Source of the DNA: Phyllobacterium bourgognense
Lineage (GTDB): Bacteria; Pseudomonadota; Alphaproteobacteria; Rhizobiales; Rhizobiaceae
Direction: 5' to 3'
Assembly: GCF_003337575.1 (NCBI RefSeq)
Contig: NZ_QPJM01000001.1
Span: 620,001-684,000, forward strand
Length of the DNA stretch: 64,000 bases
The position numbers and the translations under genes are program-made. Below are positions 43,657 to 52,735 of the stretch, piece after piece; positions within the stretch are counted from its first letter, which is position 1, and every line of letters starts with the position of its first letter. Under the pieces are notes generated by a model, which saw only the letters and a program-made list of their open reading frames with translations, had not been told where the DNA came from and made no database searches.

Positions 43657-44619
43657 GTGTCATATTCCCGAAATGAACTGAAAGCGGGTCGAAACCAGTT
43701 TCGACCGATTAGGCAAACGCTTCTTCTATGCCTGCTCGTAACGGCCGTTGCCGGTTGCGCCGCGGTGCCGCTTGAGCAGGCCAGTTCGCTGTCATCTTAC
43801 GAGAGCCTCGCTCCGGTCAAAAGCCGCTTCCGAAAAGCGAACTACATGGTTTTGGCCGACGATGTGAAAGTTGCCAAGACGGTCTATGTCGAACCGACCA
43901 AGGTCTCGGACATGGCCGCGCCATCCATCAAGAAGTCTTCGGATCGTGCCCTCGTCGCAAACATGGTCAGCCGCGGCCTGTGCGTTGGTGTCAGCGATCG
44001 TTTCCAGGTCGTCGACAAGAGAGAAGAGGCCGATCTGATCGTTCATGCGACGATCACCCGTATTGTACCCACGAATCCCACAGCCGCAGGCGTGTCGACT
44101 GCGGCGGCGCTCGGGGCAACGATCGCGCAATCCTCCGTACCAGTGCCAAGAATTCCGCTCGGACTTGGCGGGCTTTCTGTCGAAGGCGAGGCAATGACCA
44201 GAGACGGCAAGCAGGTGGCGGCGCTGGTGTGGGCGAAGGGCGCGAATTTTGTGACTACGAGTGCGCGTGTATCGCAGGTTGGCGATGCCTATTCGCTTGC
44301 CGAGAGCTTCGGCAACGATTTCTCCAAAATGCTCATCACGGGCAAGACGCCCTACAAAGGGTTGCCGAAACTCCCGTCCGGGCAGAAAATCGTGTCAAGC
44401 CTTGGCGGAAAGCCGAAGTACCGCGCTTGCGAGAAATTTGGCCGATCGCCGTTCCTTATGGACGCCGTGGCCTCCCAGATCGGCGCGCCGCCGTCCTGGA
44501 CCGACAAGTCAGCCCCGGAGCAGATCTACACTTCGGTTCCAGAGCCAACTCTGTCGAGCTTGAAGTGGGGATCGGCCGCCGGTGTTAACAAAGGCAACTA
44601 CGTTCAGTCCCGACAATAA
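43657..44619 (+). CDS. DUF3313-type lipoprotein
   Basis: A 320-residue predicted lipoprotein: n-region to about 20, hydrophobic LLLCLLVTAVAGC with lipobox VAGC (Cys34), then a globular domain resembling DUF3313 (ANYMVLADDVKVAKTVYVEP, FQVVDKREEADLIVHATITRIVP). The GTG at 43657 follows CAGGAGAACACT. It forms a unit with the patatin-like gene. Function is unknown; possibly an outer-membrane partner of the lipase. Confidence 0.78.
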   Translation: MSYSRNELKAGRNQFRPIRQTLLLCLLVTAVAGCAAVPLEQASSLSSYESLAPVKSRFRKANYMVLADDVKVAKTVYVEPTKVSDMAAPSIKKSSDRALVANMVSRGLCVGVSDRFQVVDKREEADLIVHATITRIVPTNPTAAGVSTAAALGATIAQSSVPVPRIPLGLGGLSVEGEAMTRDGKQVAALVWAKGANFVTTSARVSQVGDAYSLAESFGNDFSKMLITGKTPYKGLPKLPSGQKIVSSLGGKPKYRACEKFGRSPFLMDAVASQIGAPPSWTDKSAPEQIYTSVPEPTLSSLKWGSAAGVNKGNYVQSRQ

Positions 44620-44738
44620 GATCACCGATGTCGAGCTTTGTTTAGCCGATCGGACGTACATGGGAAGATTTTTGGTCTCACCGACGTGAGATGGCTGATC
44701 GCCAGCTATGGCGTTCGGCCGCCGTGGTGCGAAAAACT

Positions 44739-44777
44739 CTTAACAACACAAAATCCAATGCAATGGCAAATCCGAAT
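44739..44777 (+). promoter_or_regulatory. Tandem 17-bp repeat promoter element, copy C
   Basis: CTTAAC then CAACACAAAATCCAATG (44744-44760) and CAATGGCAAATCCGAAT (44761-44777), directly followed by TAATGCCG. It is the most regular of the three copies and precedes the efflux operon. Confidence 0.8.
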
Positions 44778-44818
44778 TAATGCCGCCTGATGTTGCTTAG
44801 AAGAAAGTTCACGGAGCC

Positions 44819-46363
44819 ATGCTGTACTCATGGAGACCCTGCTGTTTCCCTCGGAGTGATAACTTACATTCGATCCGATATATCCAGCGCGGGAAGAGCG
44901 GGATTGTTAGAACAGCGAAGAAGACCGCATCTCGTAATGTTATCGGCGTCGGCAGTGTTGTTGCGTGTCTCTTCATCTCGGGCTGCACGACACTCGCCGA
45001 TCTTCAGAAACCTGACATGAAGATCGCAAATATCTGGCACGCGACTCTTCCACATGACGGCCGGACCGGCGATCTCGTGTCCTGGTGGTCGGACTCCTTC
45101 GATCCGTCGCTGACCGCCCTTATTACGGCGGCGCAGGCGAAAAATCCCAGCCTCGAGACCGCCGAGGCGGAGATCGGGAAGGCTCGCGCCACGCTGGCCT
45201 CCGCGCAGGCGAGCCTCTTTCCGGGCCTTGGCGGCTCGGGATCGCTCACGCACTCGGGTACGGGCGGCGACAAGGCCAACCGGGTTGCCGTCGCCACAAC
45301 GGCGAGCGGCAGCCTGGATGCCTCCTGGGAGATCGATCTGTTCGGCAAGACGCGGCAGAAGAGCGAAGCTGCACGGTTTCGCGTTCACGAGCGAGTCGCC
45401 GATTGGCACGATGCTCGCGTGTCGCTCGCCGCCGAGGTGGCGGACTATTATGTGCAGTACCGTGCCTGCCGGCAGCTGGAGCGGGTCTATACCGCTGAAC
45501 TTGCCTCGCAAAGCGAGACGATCCAGGCAATGGAAACGGCGGAGACCTCCGGCTTCACGTCGAGCGCCGACCTTGCGCTGGGGCGGGCGGGCGTCGCTTC
45601 CTCCGCCTCCACATTGACCGCTCAGCGCGCCGAATGCGAGATTCTCGTCAAGTCGCTGGCCCGCCTTACTGGTGGCGACGAGCCTCACGTCCGCAACCTT
45701 CTGGTGAAGGGCAAGTCGGGAATTCCGACGCCGAAGACCCTTAAACTGTCCGCCGTGCCGGCCGACGCCTTGCGGCAGCGCCCTGACATCAACGCGCTGG
45801 AACTCGAGATCGCTGCATCGCTCGCGGAAGTCGGCGCAGCGAAAGCGGACCTCTATCCGAGCCTCAGCCTCGGCGGCTCGGTGACGATCAACAGCTCCAA
45901 GCTGATGGGAACCTCGCTGCCCTGGTCCTTTGGCCCGGCTCTCTCGATCCCGCTCTTCGACGGCGGTTTGCGCCGCGCGGCAGTGGGAAGCGCGACGGCC
46001 GCCTATGACGCGGCAGTGGCCGCCTACAAATCAGGCGTGCTGGATGCGGTCGCCGAAGTCGAGACCGCGCTCGTGCGGATCGACGGTACGCGACGGCGAA
46101 TCGGCGACTCCACTGTCGCTGCGCGCAGCTACCGCGCCTATTTCAACGCCGTGGATTCGAATTGGAAAGCGGGGGGCGCGAGTCTCCTCGACCGTGAGGA
46201 TGCCCGGCGTTTGGCGCAGTTAGCAGAAGTCTCGCTCATCGAGGTCAGGCGCGACTCGGTGCGTTACTGGATCGCGCTCTACAAGGCGCTCGGCGGTGGC
46301 TGGAATGCGAACGTCGTCTCGCCCAAGGCTCTCCAGCAAAAGTCGAAGGAAAACCTGCTCTGA
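44819..46363 (+). CDS. RND efflux outer-membrane lipoprotein (NodT/TolC family)
   Basis: About 514 residues from the ATG at 44819. The outer-membrane factor fold appears as two OEP repeats (AEIGKARATLASAQASLFPG; EIAASLAEVGAAKADLYPSL, then PLFDGGLRRAAVGSATAAYD). The lipobox FISGC is about 56 residues in, far for a signal peptide. A non-standard ATT at 44903, preceded by GGAAG, would give a normal lipoprotein signal and a leader like those of the other repeat-controlled genes. It is the first gene of a tripartite pump operon; its stop overlaps the adaptor start. Confidence 0.88.
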   Translation: MLYSWRPCCFPRSDNLHSIRYIQRGKSGIVRTAKKTASRNVIGVGSVVACLFISGCTTLADLQKPDMKIANIWHATLPHDGRTGDLVSWWSDSFDPSLTALITAAQAKNPSLETAEAEIGKARATLASAQASLFPGLGGSGSLTHSGTGGDKANRVAVATTASGSLDASWEIDLFGKTRQKSEAARFRVHERVADWHDARVSLAAEVADYYVQYRACRQLERVYTAELASQSETIQAMETAETSGFTSSADLALGRAGVASSASTLTAQRAECEILVKSLARLTGGDEPHVRNLLVKGKSGIPTPKTLKLSAVPADALRQRPDINALELEIAASLAEVGAAKADLYPSLSLGGSVTINSSKLMGTSLPWSFGPALSIPLFDGGLRRAAVGSATAAYDAAVAAYKSGVLDAVAEVETALVRIDGTRRRIGDSTVAARSYRAYFNAVDSNWKAGGASLLDREDARRLAQLAEVSLIEVRRDSVRYWIALYKALGGGWNANVVSPKALQQKSKENLL

Positions 46364-47457
46364 TGCGACGACCGACACCTTCTCTCCTTGCCCTGATCCT
46401 GGGCGTGAATTCTGCTTTCGCGGCAGAGCCTGTGCTCGCCCAACAGGCGGCCCTTACCGTTGCCGTGGCGAAGCCCGCAGAACGCCGATGGCCTGAAACG
46501 GTACCCGCCAGCGGCTGGCTGAGACCATGGCACGAGGCCATTGTTGCCGCCGAAATCGATGGCCTGCGCGTGACCGATGTCCTTGTCGATGTCGGATCGG
46601 TCGTCTCCAAGGGTCAACCGCTCGTGCGCCTTGCCGACGAGAGCGCGCGCGCAGAACTGCGTAAGGAAGAGGCAGCGCTGACAACTGCCAAGGCAGACCT
46701 CGCCAAGGCCAAGGCGAACGCCGACCGGGCACGCAAGGTGCGGGGAAGCGGCGCCCTTTCTGACGAGAAGATCACCGAATATCTGATCGCTGAGCAGACG
46801 GCGATCGCGGGTGTCGAATCCGCCGATGCCTCGTTGATAAGCCAGAAGATCAAGCTCGCCCAGGCGACCATCGTCGCCCCGGACGACGGACTGATCATCG
46901 CCCGCTCGGCCCAACTTGGCGCCGTCGTCTCCTCCGGAACGGAACTGTTCCGTCTGGTTCGCCAGCAGCGTGTCGAGTGGCAGGCGGAAGTGTCTGCGCG
47001 CTATTTACCTCGCATCAAGGAAGGCCAGACCGCCACGACCGTCGGTCCTGGTGATCGACGCGTCAAAGGAATCGTCCGGCTCGTCGGACCGACGGTTAGC
47101 ACCGATACCGGACGGGCGCTCGCCTATGTGGCGCTGCCGGCAGAGGCGCATCCGCCCATCGGCCTTTACGTCACCGGACAGATCGAACTTGAGACCACGG
47201 CGGCGCTCACCGTCCCCGAGACGGCGCTCGTGCTACGTGATGGCATCGCTTACGTCTTCACCGTGGATTCGGGCAAGCGAGCGTCACGCATCCGTGTGGA
47301 AACGGGCCGCCGCAAGGGCAGCGAAGTCGAAATCCTCTCGGGCCTCGACCGCTCGACCGAGGTCGTAGCGACGGGTGGCGCTTTCCTTTCCGACAAGGCC
47401 TTCGTCCGGGTGACGGGAGACGCGCTCGTCCAGCTCGAAAAGGGAGAATCGCGATGA
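46363..47457 (+). CDS. RND efflux periplasmic adaptor (HlyD/MFP family)
   Basis: A 364-residue adaptor with a signal peptide (MRRPTPSLLALILGVNSAFA), a split biotinyl-lipoyl domain (VSKGQPLVRLADESARAELR; IVAPDDGLIIARSAQLGAVV), a short coiled-coil hairpin in between (about 100-155) and beta-barrel and membrane-proximal parts (PVPE-like TVPETALVLRDG). It overlaps the genes on both sides, so the pump is made from one mRNA. Confidence 0.92.
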   Translation: MRRPTPSLLALILGVNSAFAAEPVLAQQAALTVAVAKPAERRWPETVPASGWLRPWHEAIVAAEIDGLRVTDVLVDVGSVVSKGQPLVRLADESARAELRKEEAALTTAKADLAKAKANADRARKVRGSGALSDEKITEYLIAEQTAIAGVESADASLISQKIKLAQATIVAPDDGLIIARSAQLGAVVSSGTELFRLVRQQRVEWQAEVSARYLPRIKEGQTATTVGPGDRRVKGIVRLVGPTVSTDTGRALAYVALPAEAHPPIGLYVTGQIELETTAALTVPETALVLRDGIAYVFTVDSGKRASRIRVETGRRKGSEVEILSGLDRSTEVVATGGAFLSDKAFVRVTGDALVQLEKGESR

Positions 47458-50400
47458 ACTTTTCCGCCTGGTCGATCGGCAATCCGGTTCCCGCCATCCT
47501 GCTGTTCATCCTGCTGACCGTCGGCGGCCTCATCGCCTTCGACCGGCTCGCGGTGCAGAACTTTCCCGACATGGACCTGCCGACGATTCAGGTCAGCGCC
47601 TCGCTCGAAGGTGCGGCGCCGGCACAGCTCGAAACGGAAGTCGCGCGCAAGATCGAAGACAGGCTCGCCTCGCTGAGCCTCCTCGACCACATCACGACGA
47701 CCGTCACGGACGGGAGCGTCACCATCAATGCGTCGTTCCAGCTGGGAAAGGACAGCGAGGAAGCACTGAACGAGGTGCGCAATGCCGTCGATAGCGCGAG
47801 CGGCGACCTCCCTTCCGAGATGCAGGCGCCGGGCGTGACCAAGGTGACGGTGCAGGGCTCCACTCTCCTAACCTATGCAGTGCGCTCCACGCGTCTCAAC
47901 GAGACGGAACTCTCCTGGTTTGTCGACAACGACATGGCGAAAGCCCTGCTTTCTGTATCCGGCGTCGGCGAGGTCAGTCGGATCGGCGGAATCGAGCGTG
48001 AAGTGCACATCGACCTCAACCCTCAGCTCATGAGTTCGCTCGGTCTCAGCGCCGCGACCCTTTCCTCACAACTCAAGTCCGTGCAGTCGGACACGTCTGG
48101 CGGTCGAGCCGGGATCGGCGGCGGCAAGCAGGGGATCCGCACACTCGGGGCGGTTTCCTCGATCGAGGAACTGAAGGCGCTCGCAATACCGCTTCCGAGC
48201 GGCGAGTTGGTGCAGCTGGCCGAGATCGGTACGGTGACGGACAGCTTTGCTGACCGCTCGTCGATTGCCTATCTCGATGGCGAGCCGGTGATCGCTGCCG
48301 AGATCAAACGATCGAACGGCTTTTCAGATACGGGCGTCGCGGCCGCCATCGAAGCTTCCATGCAGGACTTCGCGGCCGCTAACCCCGATATCGAGATCAT
48401 CAAGGCCTACAGCACGGTCGGGCCGGTCGTCGAAAACTACGACGGCTCCATGCACATGCTCTATGAGGGTGCAATTCTAGCGGTCGTGGTGGTCTGGCTC
48501 TTCCTGCGCGACTGGCGGGCGACCTTGCTTTCGGCGGTGGCGCTGCCGCTCTCGGTCATTCCGACTTTTCTCGTGATGTATCTGGCGGATTTTAGCCTCA
48601 ATACGGTGACGCTGCTCGCGCTCTCCCTCGTGGTGGGCATCCTCATCGACGATGCGATCGTCGAGATCGAGAACATTGCGCGCCACCTGCAGATGGGGAA
48701 ACCGCCGAAGGAGGCTGCGCTCGAGGCAGCCGATGAAATCGGTCTTGCCGTCATTGCCACTACCTTGACGCTCGTCGCGGTCTTTTTGCCTACGGCTTTC
48801 ATGAGCGGCATTCCGGGCCTGATCTTCCGCCAGTTCGGCGTGACGGCAGCCGTGGCGGTACTCGCCTCGCTGGTCGTCGCGCGCCTGCTGACACCGATGA
48901 TGGCCGCTTACATGATGAAGGCGCATCCGATCGAGCAGAAGGATGGCCGAATCATGCGCGCCTACATGGCCGTCGTCCAAACCTGCCTGCACCATCGCAC
49001 GCTGACGGTCCTCGGCGTCTGCATATTCCTCGGGCTCTCGCTCTCGACGATTACCATGCTCAGCGCCGGCTTCCTGCCCGCATCGGATGATTCGCAGACG
49101 AAGGTCACACTGGCGCTTCAACCCGGCAGTTCGATTGAACAAACGGACGCTATTACGCGGCGGGCGGCAGATATGGTTTCCGGTCTGCCGGATGTCACGC
49201 GGGTGTTCTCCGCCGTCGGAAGCGCCTCGTCGGATGGCCTGACCGATTCCTCCATGACCATCGATACGGCAACCGCCTCGCTCGTCGTCGATCTGAAGAA
49301 GATCGGCGAACGCAGCCGTAAGCAGGCCGAGATCGAAAACGACATCCGGCAGGCGCTCGCCGTTCTCCCGGGCGTCAGAATCGAGGTGGGTACGGGTGGC
49401 AACGGTACGACGCTGGAAATCACGCTGGCCAGCGACAATTTCGATGCACTCGACCGGGCAGCTAGCGCGCTCGAAGAGCAATTGCGCGCTCTCATGGGTA
49501 TAGGCGCGGTGTCCTCTAGTGCCTTCCTCCAGGCCCCGGAAATCCAGATCGTGCCTAACTTCGACCGCGCCGCCGCCCTCGGCGTCACGTCGGAAGCGAT
49601 TTCCGAGTCGGTTCGTGTGGCGACAAATGGCGACTATTCCTCCTCGCTCGCCAAGCTCAACCTGCCGCAGCGCCAGCTTTCGATTCGCGTCCGGTTCAAT
49701 CCTGACAACCGGACGACACTCGACGACATCGCCAATCTTCGCGTTGCCGGCGCCAGGGGCAGCGTCGACCTCGGCTCGGTCGCCGACGTCGGGATCGGCG
49801 GTAGCCCGTCGGAGATCAGCCGCATCGACCGCTCCCGAAACGTCAGGCTGTCGGTCGAGCTCAACGGCCGCATCCTCGGCGATGTCTATCGCGAGGCGAA
49901 GGCGCTTCCGGCCCTTCAGAACCTTCCCGATGGTGTCAAACTCGTTGAACAGGGCGAGTTAGAGCGCAGCTCCGAACTTTTCGACAACTTCGCCATTGCC
50001 ATGGCAATCGGTATCTTCTGCATCTATTCCGTGCTGGTTTTGCTCTTTCGCGACTTCCTCCAGCCGCTGACCATTCTCAGTGCGCTTCCTCTATCACTCG
50101 GCGGCGCACTGCTGCCGCTGGTGTTGACCGGCACGAGCTTCTCTATGCCGGTGGTGATCGGTCTCCTGATGCTCATGGGCGTCGTGACGAAGAATTCGAT
50201 CCTGTTGGTCGAATACGCGATCGTCTCGCGGAAAGCCGGTTTCTCGCGTTTCGATGCCCTCATCGACGCCTGCCACAAGCGGGCCCGCCCGATCGTCATG
50301 ACGACAATCGCGATGGCTTGCGGCATGCTTCCGGTGGCCCTCAGCATCAGCGGCGGTGACCCGAGTTTCCGTCAGCCGATGGCGATCGTCGTCATTGGCG

Positions 50401-50531
50401 GTCTGATGACCTCCACCATCCTCAGCCTCGTCGTCATCCCCGTCGTCTTCACCTTCGTCGATGACCTGCTTGAACTCCTCAAACGCCTCGGGGTTGGAAC
50501 AAGGGCTGCTCAAAATCGTACGTTCTCATGA
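47454..50531 (+). CDS. RND-family efflux transporter, inner-membrane pump
   Basis: A 1025-residue RND permease of normal length, twelve TM segments with two large periplasmic loops. The TM4 proton-relay acids are in VGILIDDAIVEIENIARH; the N terminus MNFSAWSIGNPVPAILLFIL and the final TM11-12 segment (MLMGVVTKNSILLVEYAIVS) are typical of HAE1-type exporters. It uses the proton gradient to expel hydrophobic or cationic compounds through the partners encoded upstream. The start overlaps the adaptor stop by four bases. Confidence 0.93.
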   Translation: MNFSAWSIGNPVPAILLFILLTVGGLIAFDRLAVQNFPDMDLPTIQVSASLEGAAPAQLETEVARKIEDRLASLSLLDHITTTVTDGSVTINASFQLGKDSEEALNEVRNAVDSASGDLPSEMQAPGVTKVTVQGSTLLTYAVRSTRLNETELSWFVDNDMAKALLSVSGVGEVSRIGGIEREVHIDLNPQLMSSLGLSAATLSSQLKSVQSDTSGGRAGIGGGKQGIRTLGAVSSIEELKALAIPLPSGELVQLAEIGTVTDSFADRSSIAYLDGEPVIAAEIKRSNGFSDTGVAAAIEASMQDFAAANPDIEIIKAYSTVGPVVENYDGSMHMLYEGAILAVVVVWLFLRDWRATLLSAVALPLSVIPTFLVMYLADFSLNTVTLLALSLVVGILIDDAIVEIENIARHLQMGKPPKEAALEAADEIGLAVIATTLTLVAVFLPTAFMSGIPGLIFRQFGVTAAVAVLASLVVARLLTPMMAAYMMKAHPIEQKDGRIMRAYMAVVQTCLHHRTLTVLGVCIFLGLSLSTITMLSAGFLPASDDSQTKVTLALQPGSSIEQTDAITRRAADMVSGLPDVTRVFSAVGSASSDGLTDSSMTIDTATASLVVDLKKIGERSRKQAEIENDIRQALAVLPGVRIEVGTGGNGTTLEITLASDNFDALDRAASALEEQLRALMGIGAVSSSAFLQAPEIQIVPNFDRAAALGVTSEAISESVRVATNGDYSSSLAKLNLPQRQLSIRVRFNPDNRTTLDDIANLRVAGARGSVDLGSVADVGIGGSPSEISRIDRSRNVRLSVELNGRILGDVYREAKALPALQNLPDGVKLVEQGELERSSELFDNFAIAMAIGIFCIYSVLVLLFRDFLQPLTILSALPLSLGGALLPLVLTGTSFSMPVVIGLLMLMGVVTKNSILLVEYAIVSRKAGFSRFDALIDACHKRARPIVMTTIAMACGMLPVALSISGGDPSFRQPMAIVVIGGLMTSTILSLVVIPVVFTFVDDLLELLKRLGVGTRAAQNRTFS

Positions 50532-50762
50532 CTGTCATGGGGATGAGAAGCATGTTGGTATATCGCTGACTTTACCTCGACCTCATCTGATGTCGAATCG
50601 GACGACCATCGATCATGCTCTCATCCACGGAGATTCCATCACGGTATAGCCCTTTCGAGTTTGAGGCGCATTGCCATTGGCCTTACACGTCAAGAGTTTT
50701 CTACATGGCAAGCCTCCTTGTATCCCGCTGTTGGGGTGAAGTTGCCTAATTAAAACGATCAC

Positions 50763-50784
50763 TATATCGTGTATTTCCGATATA
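50763..50784. promoter_or_regulatory. ArsR-type operator
   Basis: TATATCG-N8-CGATATA is a perfect 7-bp inverted repeat about 40-60 bp before the ArsR-type regulator start, in the probable promoter region. The regulator likely represses itself and the reductase. Confidence 0.6.
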
Positions 50785-50822
50785 AGTATTGTCTTGTGAC
50801 AATGCAGTCATATCTTCGCGGT

Positions 50823-51116
50823 ATGAAGAACGATGATATCCTCAAGGCGCTGGCCCATCCTGTCAGACTGCAGATCGTGCATTGGCTGAAGGATCCTGAT
50901 CAATATTTTTCAGACCAGGAGCACTCGTTGGAGCTTGGTGTATGTGCAAGCATGTTCGCCCGCTGCGGCCTGTCCCAGCCGGCAGTTTCTGCGCATCTTG
51001 GCATGCTTCAAAAGGCGGAACTGGTAACCACTCGACGTGTTGGGCAGTGGATTTATTACAAGCGCAACGAACAGACGATCGCTCGCTTCATACAGAATCT
51101 GACCGAGGAAATCTAA
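50823..51116 (+). CDS. ArsR-family winged-helix repressor
   Basis: A 97-residue repressor (MKNDDILKALAHPVRLQIVH) with the recognition helix in CGLSQPAVSAHLGMLQKAEL and the wing TTRRVGQWIYYKRNE. Three cysteines (LGVCASMFARCG plus context) could sense thiol-reactive electrophiles. The ATG at 50823 fits the family start; ATG 50802 would add seven residues. It lies 83 bp before an alkene reductase, a common pairing in proteobacteria, where the regulator responds to reactive electrophiles. Confidence 0.85.
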   Translation: MKNDDILKALAHPVRLQIVHWLKDPDQYFSDQEHSLELGVCASMFARCGLSQPAVSAHLGMLQKAELVTTRRVGQWIYYKRNEQTIARFIQNLTEEI

Positions 51117-51199
51117 TCAGCTTCCAATCATGACACCGGATTGGGGCTGCCGGTGCCAATGTCCTCCCAAAGAATTTGCCCCTGAATGAAAGGTTTTCC

Positions 51200-52312
51200 A
51201 TGCCTACTCTTTTTGACCCTATCAAGGTTGGCGATATCGAACTTGCCAATCGTGTCGTGATGGCACCCTTGACGCGCAATCGGTCGCCGAACGCGATTCC
51301 AGGTGACCTGACCGTAACGTACTATACCCAGCGAGCAACGGCAGGGCTCTTGATTACCGAGGCAACTGCAATCTCTCATCAAGGACAGGGTTACGCCGAT
51401 GTTCCAGGTCTGTATGCGCCGGAGCAACTTGCGGGCTGGCGAAAGGTAACCGATGCCGTTCATGCTGCCGGGGGAAAGATAGTCGTGCAGATGTGGCATG
51501 TGGGACGTATCTCCCACAACACACTTCAACCGAATGGTGCCGCTCCCGTCGCACCTTCCGCGATAACAGCAAAATCCAAGACGTTTCTGATCAATGCTGA
51601 TGGTTCTGGCTCATTTGCGGACACATCATCGCCACGGGCACTTGAACTGTCCGAGCTTCCGGGCATTGTCGAGGATTATCGCAAGGCGGCGCGAGCTGCC
51701 GTCGATGCAGGTTTTGATGGGGTAGAACTTCATGCCGCCAATGGATATCTGATTGATCAATTTTTACGATCAGGCAGCAATCACCGCACCGACGCCTATG
51801 GCGGATCGATCGAAAATCGCGCGCGTTTTTTGCTTGAAGTGCTTGAGGCAATTATGAAGGAAGTCGGTGCGGAACGCACGGGCATCCGCATCTCTCCGGT
51901 CACCCCAGCCGGCGATTCGTCAGATCCTGAACCACAGCCGCTTTTCACTTACGTTGCGGAAAAACTAGCGGCCTTTGAACTCGCCTATGTCCATATCATA
52001 GAGGGTGCAACAGGCGGGCCCCGCGACTTCCAGCAAGGTGAGAAGCCCTTCGATTATGCAGCGCTGCGTGCGGCTTACACGCAAGCCGGGGGCAAGGCTG
52101 CGTGGATGGTCAACAATGCCTACGATCAGAAATTGGCTGAGACCGTGGTCAAAAACGGCGATGCCGATTTGGTAGCATTCGGAAAGCTATTCCTCGCCAA
52201 TCCCGATCTAGTGAAGCGTTTGCGCGAACGTGCCGATTTTAATCAACCCGACCAGTCAACGTTTTATGGCGGCGGGGCGAAGGGCTATACGGATTATCCT
52301 GCTCTGTCGTGA
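51200..52312 (+). CDS. Alkene reductase, Old Yellow Enzyme family (NemA-like)
   Basis: A 370-residue FMN-dependent flavoprotein TIM barrel. Features: MAPLTRNRS (FMN), QMWHVGRISH, catalytic pair and Tyr in FDGVELHAANGYLIDQFL, and RTDAYGGSIENRARF. The family reduces activated C=C bonds such as N-ethylmaleimide and some nitro esters. The ATG at 51200 follows GAAAGG. It is downstream of the ArsR-type gene and likely under its control. Confidence 0.92.
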   Translation: MPTLFDPIKVGDIELANRVVMAPLTRNRSPNAIPGDLTVTYYTQRATAGLLITEATAISHQGQGYADVPGLYAPEQLAGWRKVTDAVHAAGGKIVVQMWHVGRISHNTLQPNGAAPVAPSAITAKSKTFLINADGSGSFADTSSPRALELSELPGIVEDYRKAARAAVDAGFDGVELHAANGYLIDQFLRSGSNHRTDAYGGSIENRARFLLEVLEAIMKEVGAERTGIRISPVTPAGDSSDPEPQPLFTYVAEKLAAFELAYVHIIEGATGGPRDFQQGEKPFDYAALRAAYTQAGGKAAWMVNNAYDQKLAETVVKNGDADLVAFGKLFLANPDLVKRLRERADFNQPDQSTFYGGGAKGYTDYPALS

Positions 52313-52513
52313 TGCAGCCATATATGGTCATGGCCTGATTAGCGTGAGAGGTGGCCCCCTGCCTCTCACGCTTCCCACACAGCGGTGGGATAGTTTCGTA
52401 GAGTGCAAGTTCCTGCTTTGCACCCGAAAATCGCATAGTGGCTCTGTCGCGACCGGGACTTCGCGACAATCGGTTATCCTGGGGACTGTCGGTATAGACA
52501 CCAGCCGGAGTCG

Positions 52514-52639
52514 CTACACTCGGTGCGGTAGGTTCTTTTTCGGTGATGACGTCTGCAAAGCCCGGAAAACCTTGTCGAATGCACCGACCGCATCGCAGGC
52601 AGTTTTCGCAATCAGCGCCGCTGTGGTTAAATCTATCAT
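52514..52639 (-). CDS. Small hypothetical protein (41 aa) downstream of the protease-nuclease
   Basis: A 41-residue frame, MIDLTTAALIAKTACDAVGA then FDKVFRALQTSSPKKN, with an amphipathic or hydrophobic N-terminal half and a basic tail. GAGAGGA lies seven bases before the ATG, a good ribosome-binding site. It starts 97 bp after the stop of the protease-nuclease gene on the same strand, so it could be its partner. No family recognised. Confidence 0.45.
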   Translation of the reverse strand: MIDLTTAALIAKTACDAVGAFDKVFRALQTSSPKKNLPHRV

Positions 52640-52735
52640 GGTATCGTCCTCTCATGGGCTTGAAAGCCTGACAGGGTTACGCGGACGCAAGCTTCATGCG
52701 GAGAATCTAGATCTGGTTCAAACCGCTGTCGACAA

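Noticed and set aside
38711-44777. CRISPR array interpretation of the regularly spaced short repeats
   Set aside because: There are only two units per locus, imperfect and abutting with no spacers, each placed before a gene; they are regulatory repeats, not CRISPR.
48477-49481. 334-codon minus-strand ORF inside the RND pump gene
   Set aside because: Antisense shadow of an intact 1025-residue pump.
52239-52655. 138-codon minus-strand ORF between the alkene reductase and protease-nuclease genes
   Set aside because: It overlaps the reductase end and has no motif; a shorter 41-codon frame in another phase has the better ribosome-binding site.
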